Assembly (NCBI GenBank): GCA_900755095.1
Contig: CAAEFE010000099.1
Coordinates: 4,871-68,870, forward strand
Source: an uncultured Bacteroides sp.
GTDB lineage: Bacteria > Bacteroidota > Bacteroidia > Bacteroidales > Bacteroidaceae
DNA length: 64,000 nucleotides
Reading direction: 5' to 3'
Shown here: positions 37,382 through 46,381 of the stretch, piece after piece
Position numbering within the stretch: position 1 is the stretch's first letter
Layout: each line of letters begins with the position of its first letter
The notes under the pieces: model-generated
Seen by the model: the letters and a program-made list of their open reading frames with translations, nothing else
Databases searched by the model: none
Told to the model about the DNA's origin: nothing
Translations under genes and position numbers: made by a program

Positions 37382-38416
37382 ATGAAGAAAATAACAAGCA
37401 TATTTGCATTATTATTATGCGTATTCGTCTTCTCATGTAGTAACGACGACGATAAAGAAACATCTTCTTTGCAGATTGTTAGCTCAAATGTCACATTTGA
37501 ATCTGCTGGAGGAACCGGTACAATAAAAGTTAACGCAATAAGTGAAATTACTGCTACCTCCAATAAAGATTGGTGTACCGTAAGCGTGAATGGAGATATT
37601 ATAAATGTTTCTGTCATTGAAAATAATGATATGTCCGGACGTACGGCAGCTGTAACCATAACAGATGGTGAAGCATCCACTTTGGTTCCTGTTTCACAGG
37701 GTGGCTGTGTTATTCTGTATAATAAATCAGAATTGGGGCATGCTTTTACTTATGCAGGTGGTTCTGCTACAGTATCTTTCTCAACCACAGCATCTTATTC
37801 AATAGAAGTACCCGCCGAAGCCCAAAGTTGGTTATCATACACACTTGACGAAGAAAACAGAACTATAACATTTAATGTTGCTGCGAGTGCTGATAAAACC
37901 CCACGAGGAGCGGCAGTTAAAGTTACCGCAGGTAAAAAAACGATTTACTATCATCTTGGAGAGTATGAATTGAAAGACATCGCAGGCAAATGGAGAGTAT
38001 CCTTTGTTGATGGAGATGATAGTACTCTAGCTGGAGAAATAGAAGTAGTTCAGGATGAAGAGGAACCTACCATCTTCTACTTGTCAGGTATTTCCAATTT
38101 CTTTGACCTACCGTTAATCTATAATGGAGAGGCCTTACTCACAATGGGAGGTCTTAATTTAGGAACATATGCTGGGAGATATAACATCTATACAGTAACA
38201 TTGTCTGAAGGTGGATATGTCAGTTGGGATATGTCAACACAATATGTTGCTTATCCGTCATCCATCAATGGCAAATTTGCATTGGTATTTGGTGATAATG
38301 GTTCCTGGGATGGAGACGTAGTCAATGGCATTGCCTACTGGGCATTCTCCGGTGCTGCGGGAACAGGAAGTGCAGGATGGTTGGAGAAATTCAACGCTCT
38401 TACACTAAGCAAATAA
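37382..38416 (+). CDS. BACON-domain surface lipoprotein (right operon, fifth gene)
   Basis: A 344-residue lipoprotein (VFVFSCSNDDDKE). The first BACON-type repeat shows ESAGGTGTIKVNA, TATSNKDWCTV and GRTAAVTITDGEA; a second follows from about residue 115 with AGGSATVSFSTTASYSIEVP. The C-terminal part begins KDIAGKWRVSF. It resembles the left fifth gene in plan, less in sequence. It ends the operon; a terminator hairpin lies about 75 bases downstream. Confidence 0.85.
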   Translation: MKKITSIFALLLCVFVFSCSNDDDKETSSLQIVSSNVTFESAGGTGTIKVNAISEITATSNKDWCTVSVNGDIINVSVIENNDMSGRTAAVTITDGEASTLVPVSQGGCVILYNKSELGHAFTYAGGSATVSFSTTASYSIEVPAEAQSWLSYTLDEENRTITFNVAASADKTPRGAAVKVTAGKKTIYYHLGEYELKDIAGKWRVSFVDGDDSTLAGEIEVVQDEEEPTIFYLSGISNFFDLPLIYNGEALLTMGGLNLGTYAGRYNIYTVTLSEGGYVSWDMSTQYVAYPSSINGKFALVFGDNGSWDGDVVNGIAYWAFSGAAGTGSAGWLEKFNALTLSK

Positions 38417-38489
38417 GACGGCAAGCGTGCTTAGCTAAGTCTGTCTCTCTAACATGTATAAGATTTAGCTTTACATTAATTATTCATAT

Positions 38490-38517
38490 AAAGGGTGTTC
38501 AACATTGGACACCCTTT
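38490..38517 (+). terminator. Terminator of the right SusCD operon
   Basis: AAAGGGTGT pairs with ACACCCTTT around a 10-base loop (38490-38517), 74 bases after the BACON gene. The following bases are T-poor (ACATTAT). Confidence 0.65.
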
Positions 38518-38621
38518 ACATTATCCTTTTCCATATAAAAAGCAATACAAAAGATGATGTTATTATTAAATTAATTCGTATCTTTCGGACACACAAAAAA
38601 GTTAAACCAACAATCACACAT

Positions 38622-39812
38622 ATGAAAATGATTCTTTTCCGACTAATATGTTTAAAGACATGCCTACTATTAATCCCTGTACTTTACGCACAAAACAACT
38701 ATCGTCCGGGATTTATCATCACTGTTCAGAAAGACACAATATATGGAGAAATCGACTACCGTACAGATAAGATGAATGCTAAACGCTGCGTCTTTCAATC
38801 ACAAGGTAATGATACCGAACCAGTAACCTATCATCCTTTCGAAATCTTGGGATACCGTTTTACAGACGACGGTAAATACTATGTCTCCAAGAACATAGAA
38901 TTGAAATACGGTGTCTCTACCCCCGTCTTTCTCGAATATTTGCTACAAGGAATGAAAAGCTTGTACTACTATGAGACAGAAGATAACATACCAATCTATT
39001 TTGTTGAAGATAATAATACCCTTGTAAAAATAGATGCGCCCAAACTGTCCAAGCAGGCTACCAATATACAGTTTAAAGGCCAGACTGACCGATATATTCC
39101 CCTTCTTCATTACGCATTCAAAGACTGCCCAAGCCTGGCTCCCCAAATAGACCGGGCTCGTTTCAGCCGAAAGGAGATGATAAAAATCACAAAAGAATAT
39201 CATTATGCAATGTGTACCAGTAATGAAGATTGCATTGAATTTGAAGCAAAAGAAGATAAACGTTCAATACAGTTAGATATAACTCCTTATGTAGGAGTTA
39301 TTCAATATAATGTACCATCGGGTAGTCCGATCGGGCTCTATAGCTCACCCGAACTATCTTACCTGGCAGGAGTCACTTTAGCTATCAGCAATAGACGGTG
39401 GATGAGTTCGCTCAGTGGTTGTTTTGATGTGTCTTTTTCCCGCATAACATCCTCTGCAAGATCATTGAATAATGAAAATTCATCCACTATATTTAAACAT
39501 AGCGGAACAATGTTTTCGGGTAAGTTAGGAATACGCTATACCTATCCGAAAGGAATGGCGCGACCATTTGTTGAGCTTGGAGCAGACTTCAGTGGAATGA
39601 TCAATGCCAAGATAAAGATAAATGATAAGAGCGAGAGATGGCTGGATGGTGTCTACCCTGGCTATTACGCCAATGCGGGAGTAAACTTCAAACTTTCGCG
39701 GAAAAACAAACAAATGATATGCATACGCGCTCAATTCAAAGGCTTAAGAGACATGATGGAAAAATCAGCCCTCGTTAATGGATGGTCAGGAGTGATAGGA
39801 TATACATTTTAA
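38622..39812 (+). CDS. Predicted outer-membrane beta-barrel protein, unknown function
   Basis: A 396-residue protein with a signal peptide (MILFRLICLKTCLLLIPVLYA) from ATG 38622. The frame extends upstream to 38505, but that part crosses the operon terminator and has no signal sequence, so it is rejected. The first part carries strands such as DTIYGEIDYRTDKMNA and the second half looks like a porin-type barrel, with alternating hydrophobic strands and an aromatic C-terminus (WSGVIGYTF). It is the kind of protein seen in Bacteroidetes as outer-membrane beta-barrel. It lies just after the SusCD operon but behind its terminator. Confidence 0.7.
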   Translation: MKMILFRLICLKTCLLLIPVLYAQNNYRPGFIITVQKDTIYGEIDYRTDKMNAKRCVFQSQGNDTEPVTYHPFEILGYRFTDDGKYYVSKNIELKYGVSTPVFLEYLLQGMKSLYYYETEDNIPIYFVEDNNTLVKIDAPKLSKQATNIQFKGQTDRYIPLLHYAFKDCPSLAPQIDRARFSRKEMIKITKEYHYAMCTSNEDCIEFEAKEDKRSIQLDITPYVGVIQYNVPSGSPIGLYSSPELSYLAGVTLAISNRRWMSSLSGCFDVSFSRITSSARSLNNENSSTIFKHSGTMFSGKLGIRYTYPKGMARPFVELGADFSGMINAKIKINDKSERWLDGVYPGYYANAGVNFKLSRKNKQMICIRAQFKGLRDMMEKSALVNGWSGVIGYTF

Positions 39813-39905
39813 GTACTGCATTATTCGTTTATATAGTACTCACACTAGGAAATCTCTTATAAAACCGTTTTTCTTGTTATACCCATATTCTACCCGACAA
39901 TAAAA

Positions 39906-39943
39906 CTCCCCTTATTTCAGCCTTTCGAATGAAATAAGGAGAG
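39906..39943. terminator. Strong stem-loop between convergent genes
   Basis: CTCCCCTTATTTCA and TGAAATAAGGAGAG form a 14-bp stem with one mismatch and a 10-base loop. Together with the array that follows, it separates the convergent barrel and DUF4861 genes. Confidence 0.65.
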
Positions 39944-39954
39944 CCTTATATAAC

Positions 39955-40064
39955 TGGGTTATCAGCTATTAATACTTGACTTCTCAGGTATTAATAACTG
40001 ACGCGACAAGTATTAATACCTGAGAAGTCAGATATTAAGACCTGTCGTGACATATTAGAACGTT
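39955..40064. repeat. 22-bp-period tandem array, second copy of the TGA/TTAAT family
   Basis: Five units of 22 bp, the last degenerate, with the same word pattern as 16278-16387 (TGA, four bases, TCA, then TATTAA). Unit 2 (39977-39996) and the end of unit 3 plus unit 4 are complementary over 20 bp (TGACTTCTCAGGTATTAATA with its complement at 40011-40030), so the array folds as a long stem with a 14-base loop. Confidence 0.85.
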
Positions 40065-40090
40065 TGTACCAGAGTTTATTAACTACCGTC

Positions 40091-41335
40091 TTAGTAAGTC
40101 ACTGTCAACGGTGTACGCACCTTCTGCGCATACTCAGCCATATACGCATTCCACGCATCAACCGTCTTGATAGCAGCCTTATCCCAGGCAGAGCCCCAGT
40201 AATAAGTATATTCCGAGCCCGGTTCATACTCGCTGATTGCCAGTACATGACCGTCAGCTCCACCGCGCAGCTCCTTCTTCTCCTTTTCCGGGAAAAGAGC
40301 GGTCTTTGCTTCTTTTACCAATGAAGGAAATGCAGCGCCGATAAATATCTTACCGTTACCCCCGCTTCTGTCGGTTGTAGGGTCTACATAGGTGATATAG
40401 CCGTTTGCAGCGTCTGCTGTAACCACACCGTCCGGTTCACGAAGAACGATTCCGGTAGTCACAGGCATCGCTTCTTTCAGGTTAGTATACGAAACAACGG
40501 TTTTATTCAGGTAAGAACCAGCATCCAATGTGATGACACGCGTTTCCACCACGTTAGAATCGCCACGAACAGTCAACGGATTAAATTCCAGCTTCACTGT
40601 GAAACGCAGCGGGCCATTATCAAGGATTTCCTGTGTCCGATAGCAATAAGGATAGATAATCGTATCACCCGCCATCAGAGCGGCTGTACCGCAGCCCAGC
40701 GTAGGACCTACGGCATAACAATCCATTCCGTAGCCGTGGTCAATGTGATAAGAGATGGCATTTTGCAGTTCGGCAGCCGCTTTAGGGTCTGTCTTTTTCA
40801 GTTCGGCAATTCTGGCACGCTTTTCCTTATCCAGTTCTTCAGCGTAAAGGCTTTCAAGAATCGGTTCCGTAGCGTTATACTTCGTAAAGAGGTCGTAGCC
40901 GAAACCACGTTCACCACGCTTCTGCAAGGCAGGGCCATAGGCACGGTATCCGCCCAGGTCATTCTCCCATGCCACATCGTCCAAACGTTCAGGATAATAG
41001 CGGCCGCAGGCAATTACATTATACGGGTCGGGAGTACCGGATTGGATAGTATAAGTGGCTGTGCCATTTGCTTTCACCGTAGCCGGGAAAACCACTTTCT
41101 CGTCATACGTCACTTGATAAGGTACTTGCTGACCATCTTCACCAAGCACTACGATCTGAGCCGTATCAGCCAGCTGCAGCTTGGCTGTAACGTCACTCAT
41201 CGGAACCTCAACCATTTCACCTGTGCGCTCCAGCGCCAGAGGATTGGTTACTGTAACCGTCATTGACTGCTTGCTGTCAGCACAAGAGGCAAAACCCATC
41301 AGGGCAATAGCAGCCAGAATAAATATCTTCTTCAT
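40091..41335 (-). CDS. DUF4861 lipoprotein, linked to uronate degradation
   Basis: A 414-residue exported lipoprotein (AAIALMGFASCADSK). It shows the DUF4861 pattern: a beta-rich N-terminal half (VPMSDVTAKLQLADTAQIVVLGEDG), YGPALQKRGERGFGYDLFTKYN, and DCYAVGPTLGCGTAAL. Members cluster with pectin and uronate genes, and here kduD and kduI precede it. Its exact activity is not known to me. MetMet-type start choice: ATG 41335 instead of 41344 because the signal starts MKKIF. Confidence 0.85.
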   Translation of the reverse strand: MKKIFILAAIALMGFASCADSKQSMTVTVTNPLALERTGEMVEVPMSDVTAKLQLADTAQIVVLGEDGQQVPYQVTYDEKVVFPATVKANGTATYTIQSGTPDPYNVIACGRYYPERLDDVAWENDLGGYRAYGPALQKRGERGFGYDLFTKYNATEPILESLYAEELDKEKRARIAELKKTDPKAAAELQNAISYHIDHGYGMDCYAVGPTLGCGTAALMAGDTIIYPYCYRTQEILDNGPLRFTVKLEFNPLTVRGDSNVVETRVITLDAGSYLNKTVVSYTNLKEAMPVTTGIVLREPDGVVTADAANGYITYVDPTTDRSGGNGKIFIGAAFPSLVKEAKTALFPEKEKKELRGGADGHVLAISEYEPGSEYTYYWGSAWDKAAIKTVDAWNAYMAEYAQKVRTPLTVTY

Positions 41336-41421
41336 ATTATACACAACAAATAAGGGGATAGAATCAGGTAAAAAAACGAAAGGGGATAAATATAAACCGT
41401 AAACTATTCAACAGAAAAACG

Positions 41422-41469
41422 ATAAGGTGACAGGCGGTAAAGAATCTCCTTACCACCCTATCACCTTAT
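41422..41469 (-). terminator. Stem-loop between kduD and the DUF4861 gene
   Basis: ATAAGGTGACAGG/CGGTAA pairs with TTACCACCC/TATCACCTTAT with few mismatches around a 9-base loop. It could attenuate expression of the DUF4861 gene below kduID. Confidence 0.55.
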
Positions 41470-41487
41470 AATAATCTCTTGTTATCG

Positions 41488-42291
41488 TTATTTCGGCTGT
41501 TTTCCGATATAAGCCAGGATACCACCGTCTACGTAAAGAACATGGCCGTTAACAGCGTTAGAAGCCTCAGAAGCCAGGAATACGGCAGGACCAGTCAGTT
41601 CTTCCGGATCCAACCAACGACCGGCAGGAGTCTTGGCGCAGATGAATGAATCGAACGGGTGACGGCTTCCGTCTGCTTGTTTCTCACGAAGAGGAGCAGT
41701 TTGCGGAGTAGCGATATAACCCGGGCCGATGCCGTTACACTGAATGTTGTATTCACCATATTCAGAGCAGATATTGCGAGTCAGCATCTTCAGACCACCT
41801 TTGGCAGCAGCGTAAGCCGATACAGTTTCACGACCCAGCTCAGACATCATAGAGCAGATGTTGATGATTTTACCGGCACGCTTCTTCATCATGGCAGGCA
41901 ACACAGCCTTAGAAACGATGAACGGAGCGTTCAAGTCGATATCAATCACACGACGGAAGTCAGCAGCTTCCATTTCGTGCATAGGAACACGGCGGATAAT
42001 ACCGGCGTTATTAACAAGGATATCAATCGTACCTACTTCTTTCTCGATAGTAGCAACCATTGCCTGAACAGCCGGTTCGTCTGTTACGTCGCATACATAA
42101 CCGTGAGCTTTAATTCCCTTTTCAGCATAGGCAGCCATGCCTTTGTCTACCAACTCCTGGTTGATGTCGTTAAAACATACAGTAGCGCCTTGTTCCGCGT
42201 AAGCAGAAGCAATTGCAAAACCGATACCGTAAGAAGCACCTGTAACGAGAGCTACTTTACCTTTCAAAGAAAAATTCAAATACTGATTCAT
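41488..42291 (-). CDS. kduD: 2-dehydro-3-deoxy-D-gluconate 5-dehydrogenase (SDR)
   Basis: Reduces 2,5-diketo-3-deoxygluconate to 2-keto-3-deoxygluconate during unsaturated uronate breakdown. The 267-residue short-chain dehydrogenase has the cofactor loop TGASYGIGFAIA, the NNAGI motif, and the catalytic SxxxYxxxK in AYAAAKGG, preceded by the conserved Ser in CSMMSEL. It lies directly after kduI, which supplies its substrate. Distinguishing KduD from gluconate 5-dehydrogenase rests on this context. Confidence 0.9.
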   Translation of the reverse strand: MNQYLNFSLKGKVALVTGASYGIGFAIASAYAEQGATVCFNDINQELVDKGMAAYAEKGIKAHGYVCDVTDEPAVQAMVATIEKEVGTIDILVNNAGIIRRVPMHEMEAADFRRVIDIDLNAPFIVSKAVLPAMMKKRAGKIINICSMMSELGRETVSAYAAAKGGLKMLTRNICSEYGEYNIQCNGIGPGYIATPQTAPLREKQADGSRHPFDSFICAKTPAGRWLDPEELTGPAVFLASEASNAVNGHVLYVDGGILAYIGKQPK

Positions 42292-42330
42292 AATTTTTTG
42301 TTATTAAATGATGAAAACTATTGTAGTTGT

Positions 42331-43173
42331 TTATTTTAAATCTGTAATTAATGAGAAGTCCTGATCGCCATAATCGAGGTTTTCACCGCCCATACCCCAG
42401 ATAAAGGTATAGTTGTGGGTAGCCGCAGCCGAGTGGATCGACCATTCGGGAGACAGAACCGCCTGATCGCCCTTCATCCATACGTGACGAGTTTCGTCCA
42501 CCTCACCCATAAAGTGGCAGATAGCGTGCTCTTCGGGGATTTCGAAGTAGAAGTAAGCCTCCATACGACGGCTGTGCACGTGGGCAGGCATCGTGTTCCA
42601 TACGCTTCCCGGAGCAAGTTCCGTCATACCCATCTGCAGCTGGCAGGTAGGCAATACCTGATTGACCAGCATCTTATTGATGTTACGGTGGTTGGAACCT
42701 TCCAACGAGCCCATTTCAGCCACTACGGCATCCGCTTTCGTCACTTTACGGTCGGGATAGTTGCGGTGTGCGGTCAGTGAGTTGAAATAGAATTTGGCAG
42801 GATTGGAAGCGTCTTTGCTTTCGAACGTCACCACACGGTCGCCCGAACCAAGGTAGAGGGCTTCTTTATAGTCAAGTTCGAAAACCGCATCTCCGGCCTT
42901 CACTACGCCCGGTCCGCCTACATTGTAAATACCCATTTCACGACGGGTCAGGAAGAACGGAGCCTTCAGCGGGTCGATCGCTTCGAGTGTCAGCACCTCT
43001 CCTACCGGAAGCGCGCCGCCTACAACCATACGGTCGTACATGGAGTACACCATATTCACTTCGTTGGAAACAAATATTTTTTCGATTAAGAAATCGCGAC
43101 GGATTCTTGCAGTATCATAACTTTTTGCATCCTCGGGATGCGCAGCATAGCGAATTTCATAGTTCGTTTTCAT
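42331..43173 (-). CDS. kduI: 5-dehydro-4-deoxy-D-glucuronate isomerase
   Basis: Isomerises the uronate from pectin or glycosaminoglycan lyases to 2,5-diketo-3-deoxygluconate. The 280-residue cupin shows MTELAPGSVWNTMPAHVHSRRMEAYFYF with metal-binding His and Glu, and MKGDQAVLSPEWSIHSA near the C-terminus. First gene of the kduI-kduD-DUF4861 set. The full set plus surface enzymes must lie elsewhere, since no lyase is in this window. Confidence 0.96.
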   Translation of the reverse strand: MKTNYEIRYAAHPEDAKSYDTARIRRDFLIEKIFVSNEVNMVYSMYDRMVVGGALPVGEVLTLEAIDPLKAPFFLTRREMGIYNVGGPGVVKAGDAVFELDYKEALYLGSGDRVVTFESKDASNPAKFYFNSLTAHRNYPDRKVTKADAVVAEMGSLEGSNHRNINKMLVNQVLPTCQLQMGMTELAPGSVWNTMPAHVHSRRMEAYFYFEIPEEHAICHFMGEVDETRHVWMKGDQAVLSPEWSIHSAAATHNYTFIWGMGGENLDYGDQDFSLITDLK

Positions 43174-43220
43174 ACCTTATTTATTTATAGTTATTGAATA
43201 AGCTCTCTTTCTCAAATGCA

Positions 43221-43248
43221 CATCGTTTACGTACACGATGCAAAAATA
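43221..43248 (-). promoter_or_regulatory. Promoter and overlapping palindrome of the kdu genes
   Basis: On the minus strand 43241-43248 reads TATTTTTG, a good -7 box, 68-75 bases before kduI. Immediately downstream, CATCGT and ACGATG (43221-43240) form an imperfect palindrome around the expected start of transcription, a place where a repressor could bind. No -33 TTTG is obvious. Confidence 0.5.
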
Positions 43249-43397
43249 GTAAAAGAAAACGGGTTAACCTTGCAATTTTGTTCCAATTATCCACCAAAAA
43301 TGTCCAGAATTGATGCAATGTACATCTTTTTAACGAACTATAATACGTTTTGAAGGAGTTTGACGACTATTTTCAATGATACAAAACGATATAAAAA

Positions 43398-43436
43398 AAG
43401 GAAGCTCCAATAATCAATGATTATCAGAGCTTCCTT
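43398..43436 (-). terminator. Terminator of tRNA-Gln
   Basis: AAGGAAGCTC pairs with GAGCTTCCTT with extra internal pairing (TAATCAATGATTA is palindromic). On the minus strand a run of seven T follows, directly after the tRNA 3' end. Confidence 0.8.
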
Positions 43437-43437
43437 T

Positions 43438-43511
43438 TGGTTGTCCTACCAAGATTCGAACTTAGACAAACAGAACCAAAAACTGTTGTGCTACCATTAC
43501 ACCATAGGACA
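43438..43511 (-). tRNA. tRNA-Gln, anticodon UUG
   Basis: Read on the minus strand: acceptor TGTCCTA pairs with TAGGACA, discriminator A, and CCA is encoded (43438-43440). The D arm has TAATGGTA, the T arm contains GTTCGAATC, and the 7-base anticodon loop TTTTGGT places TTG at the anticodon positions. One T-T mismatch closes the anticodon stem. It lies 109 bases downstream of tyrS on the same strand. Confidence 0.92.
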
Positions 43512-43541
43512 AACATATGCGCTTTCTGTTAAAAAGCGGTG

Positions 43542-43573
43542 CAAAGATAGAGGTTTGCAAGCAAACCTCCAAA
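43542..43573 (-). promoter_or_regulatory. Promoter of tRNA-Gln with palindromic spacer
   Basis: Minus strand: -33 TTTG (43570-43573), 20-bp spacer, -7 TATCTTTG (43542-43549), about 31 bases before the tRNA. The 20-bp spacer (43550-43569) is a nearly perfect palindrome, GAGGTTTGC and GCAAACCTC around two bases. It may also be the tyrS 3' hairpin. Confidence 0.75.
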
Positions 43574-43619
43574 TATTTCGATTACTTTTTTACTTTGCCA
43601 CCTTGCAAATCGCTGATTT

Positions 43620-44912
43620 TTACTTCGCGATCAGCAGAAAATAGTTCTTTTTACCACGCTGAACAAGCAGATATTTCCCGTCAAGCAGATCGGCAGTCGT
43701 AATAACCTGGTCAAAAGCTTCCAGTTTTTCTTTATTCAATGATACGCCACCGCCTTGAACCAACTTACGCATTTCGCCTTTCGAAGCAAATACAGCCGCA
43801 TTATCGACAAACAGATCAACAGCCTTCACTCCTTCCGCCAAGGCGTCACGAGAGATTTCAAACTGGGGTACGCCTTCGAATACAGCCAGCAACGTATCTT
43901 CGTCCAACTTACGCAACGACTCGGAAGTAGCGTTACCGAACAGGATATTAGACGCATCTACCGCTGCATTGTAATCTTCTTCGGAGTGAACCATGATAGT
44001 CACTTCCTTGGCCAGACGTTTCTGCAAAGCACGCAAGTGCGGAGCCTGCTGGTGCTCGGCCACTAATGCTTCGATTTCTTCCTTCTCGATCGAAGTGAAA
44101 ATCTTGATATAGCGTTCTGCATCAGAGTCGCTTACGTTCAGCCAGAACTGGTAGAACTTATAGGGAGAAGTATAACGAGGGTCCAGCCAGATATTTCCAG
44201 ATTCAGTTTTACCAAACTTACCACCGTCAGCTTTTGTGATCAGCGGGCAAGTCAGCGCGAACACCTCTCCCCCATTAGTACGGCGGATCAGTTCTGCTCC
44301 GGTAGTGATATTTCCCCACTGGTCGGAACCGCCCATCTGAAGTTTACATCCTTTAGTTTCATACAGATGAAGGAAATCGTAGCCTTGAAGCAGCTGATAA
44401 GTAAATTCGGTGAATGACAGTCCGTCACGTGCTTCTCCGTTGAGGCGACGCTTTACAGAATCCTTTGCCATCATATAGTTTACAGTGATATGCTTACCTA
44501 CTTCGCGAACAAAGTCAAGGAAAGAAAACTCTTTCATCCAGTCATAATTGTTCACTAATTCAGCACGGTTAGGCACATCCGACTCGAAGTCGAGGAACTT
44601 GGCAAGCTGTTTTTTGATACACGCCTGATTGTGACGCAATGTTTCCTCGTTCAGCAGGTTACGTTCTGCCGATTTTCCGGAAGGGTCTCCAATCATACCT
44701 GTAGCGCCACCGATGAGTGCCAGCGGCTTATGGCCGCAGCGTTGTAAATGACGAAGGATCATCACTCCACAAAGGTGACCAATGTGTAGCGAATCGGCAG
44801 TCGGGTCGATACCCAAATAGGCAGTCACCTGCTCTTTGTTTAACAACTCTTCCGTTCCCGGCATGATGTCCTGCAGCATGCCACGCCATCTCAATTCTTC
44901 TACAAAATTCAT
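43620..44912 (-). CDS. tyrS: Tyrosyl-tRNA synthetase
   Basis: A 430-residue class I synthetase. Catalytic features: the HIGH-type motif in [20 protein letters not shown] and GGSDQWGNI for tyrosine binding, and KFGKTESG in place of KMSKS. A C-terminal S4 RNA-binding domain follows ([15 protein letters not shown]). It lies in the minus-strand run that includes tatD and rnpA, 84 bases after tatD. Confidence 0.97.
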   Translation of the reverse strand: MNFVEELRWRGMLQDIMPGTEELLNKEQVTAYLGIDPTADSLHIGHLCGVMILRHLQRCGHKPLALIGGATGMIGDPSGKSAERNLLNEETLRHNQACIKKQLAKFLDFESDVPNRAELVNNYDWMKEFSFLDFVREVGKHITVNYMMAKDSVKRRLNGEARDGLSFTEFTYQLLQGYDFLHLYETKGCKLQMGGSDQWGNITTGAELIRRTNGGEVFALTCPLITKADGGKFGKTESGNIWLDPRYTSPYKFYQFWLNVSDSDAERYIKIFTSIEKEEIEALVAEHQQAPHLRALQKRLAKEVTIMVHSEEDYNAAVDASNILFGNATSESLRKLDEDTLLAVFEGVPQFEISRDALAEGVKAVDLFVDNAAVFASKGEMRKLVQGGGVSLNKEKLEAFDQVITTADLLDGKYLLVQRGKKNYFLLIAK

Positions 44913-44996
44913 CGTATTACTCTTTTTATTAGGTTTTTATTGTCTTTCAATTCCATGTGCGACAAAAGTACGACTCTTTCTCGGAAGATACAACTC

Positions 44997-45686
44997 TTAA
45001 CGCCTAAAAAAGACTTTTTGAATATTTTCCCGAATCGCCTGCCGCAGCTCTTCCACATCCGTGCTTCGTGCTTTCGCGACCTGCCTCAGCACTTCTTCAA
45101 TGTCGACCGGACTGTCGTCCGTCTCCAGAAACAGGTGACCGACAGGCACTCCCTTCACTGTTTCCTCCGGATAGTGCACACCGAAAGAAAGATAAATGCC
45201 GTTCTTTATCAGTTGCCCTGTCTGCTGCGGTTTCCCGCGAAAGCCGTGCCAAATCCAGGACTGAGCCGGATTCAGTTTCTTCCTCACCGCCAGCAACTCA
45301 TCCATCGCCTTCACACAATGAATAATCAGTGGCAACCGATACTTCTCCGACAATTCCACCTGCTTCTCAAACATCCTTACCTGAAGCTCCATCGGAGCAG
45401 CTGTCAGTTTATCGAGCCCCGCCTCTCCTACCGCCACAAACTGCTCTTTCACAAGCAACTGCTGCAGAAGTTCAAATTGCTCTTCCGCATTGCGTTCCGT
45501 CAGTTTCCAGGGATGAATGCCGGCCGAATAGAAATATCCCTCTTTACCTGCCGTCCTGACATCCGAAGCCGACAGGCACAGCGAATCATCCACCGGTAAT
45601 GGAAAATTGATAATCGCCCTGCCGTGGGAAGCATCCTCCGACTTGTGAGTATGAATATCCAGAATATGACTCGCGTTATTCTCCAT
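44997..45686 (-). CDS. TatD-family hydrolase
   Basis: A 229-residue metal-dependent hydrolase of the TatD family, somewhat shorter than the usual 255-265. Motifs: DIHTHK near the start (metal His pair), SAGIHPWKL, AVGEAGLDKL (metal Glu), IIHCVKAMDELL and LETDDSPVD (metal Asp). The IWHGFRGKPQQ stretch replaces the usual HCFSGS. Family members act as 3' exonucleases. The first metal-ligand region is slightly altered from the canonical DxHxH order, but ligands are present. Confidence 0.88.
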   Translation of the reverse strand: MENNASHILDIHTHKSEDASHGRAIINFPLPVDDSLCLSASDVRTAGKEGYFYSAGIHPWKLTERNAEEQFELLQQLLVKEQFVAVGEAGLDKLTAAPMELQVRMFEKQVELSEKYRLPLIIHCVKAMDELLAVRKKLNPAQSWIWHGFRGKPQQTGQLIKNGIYLSFGVHYPEETVKGVPVGHLFLETDDSPVDIEEVLRQVAKARSTDVEELRQAIRENIQKVFFRR

Positions 45687-45714
45687 ATCTCTCGTTCTTT
45701 AGGGTAAATCGTTT

Positions 45715-45990
45715 TTAAGGCACAGGATCATAACCGGAACCACCCCACGGATGACACCTGAGAATGCGCCGGACAGCCAGATAGAGTCCTTTGACGGGAC
45801 CGTGTTTCTTGATTGCTTCGACCGCATAGGCCGAACAAGTGGGCGTAAACCGACAAGACGGAGGGGTAAGGGGCGAAATACACACCCGGTAAAAATAGAT
45901 AGGAATCAGCAGTAAGAATGAAAACACCTTCCTCACAAGACTTTTCAGGGACATCCAGCAGACGGACACCCGGTGAGCACGGGGTTTCAT
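45715..45990 (-). CDS. yidD: Membrane protein insertion efficiency factor
   Basis: YidD helps YidC insert inner-membrane proteins. The signature is [25 protein letters not shown] with three conserved Cys, ending in [12 protein letters not shown]. The ORF of 91 residues overlaps the rnpA stop (ATGA). An internal Met at 45954 (MSLKSL) gives a shorter protein closer to other YidD lengths. rnpA-yidD adjacency is typical. Confidence 0.92.
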   Translation of the reverse strand: MKPRAHRVSVCWMSLKSLVRKVFSFLLLIPIYFYRVCISPLTPPSCRFTPTCSAYAVEAIKKHGPVKGLYLAVRRILRCHPWGGSGYDPVP

Positions 45991-46376
45991 AAGGATAACT
46001 TTTCAGAAATGCGCGAAAGCGCTGTCTTCATTTTCTCTTCCAGTTCGGCAGTGGCTACAAGTTCGTCCGACAGATAGATAAAAGCAATTGCCAGACGCTG
46101 CCCTTTGTTTTGCAAACCGTCCAGCAGTGGCTGTTTGTTCTTCCGGTAGACTTCGCGTATCTGCCGCTTCACCCGATTGCGCTTTACAGCACGTTTGAAA
46201 CGCCGCTTCGATACGCTGATAAGTATCGTTGCCGGCACTTCACCTTGTTCTACGGGCATATATACAACGCGTATCGGAAAGATGGAAAACGACTTGGAAT
46301 GGCCGCCTTCGAACATCTTTCCGATCAATATTTTACTATTCAGCCTTTCGGCTTTACGCAAAGTATATACGCTCAC
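45987..46376 (-). CDS. rnpA: Ribonuclease P protein component
   Basis: Protein subunit of RNase P. The 129-residue protein starts with [20 protein letters not shown] and contains the family signature [21 protein letters not shown]. It binds the tRNA 5' leader with the RNA subunit. It lies 5 bases downstream of hemD and overlaps yidD. Confidence 0.95.
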   Translation of the reverse strand: MSVYTLRKAERLNSKILIGKMFEGGHSKSFSIFPIRVVYMPVEQGEVPATILISVSKRRFKRAVKRNRVKRQIREVYRKNKQPLLDGLQNKGQRLAIAFIYLSDELVATAELEEKMKTALSRISEKLSL

Positions 46377-46381
46377 GCTGT

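Noticed and set aside
38505..38621. Longer N-terminus for the beta-barrel protein
   Set aside because: It crosses the operon terminator and lacks a signal peptide; ATG 38622 restores one.
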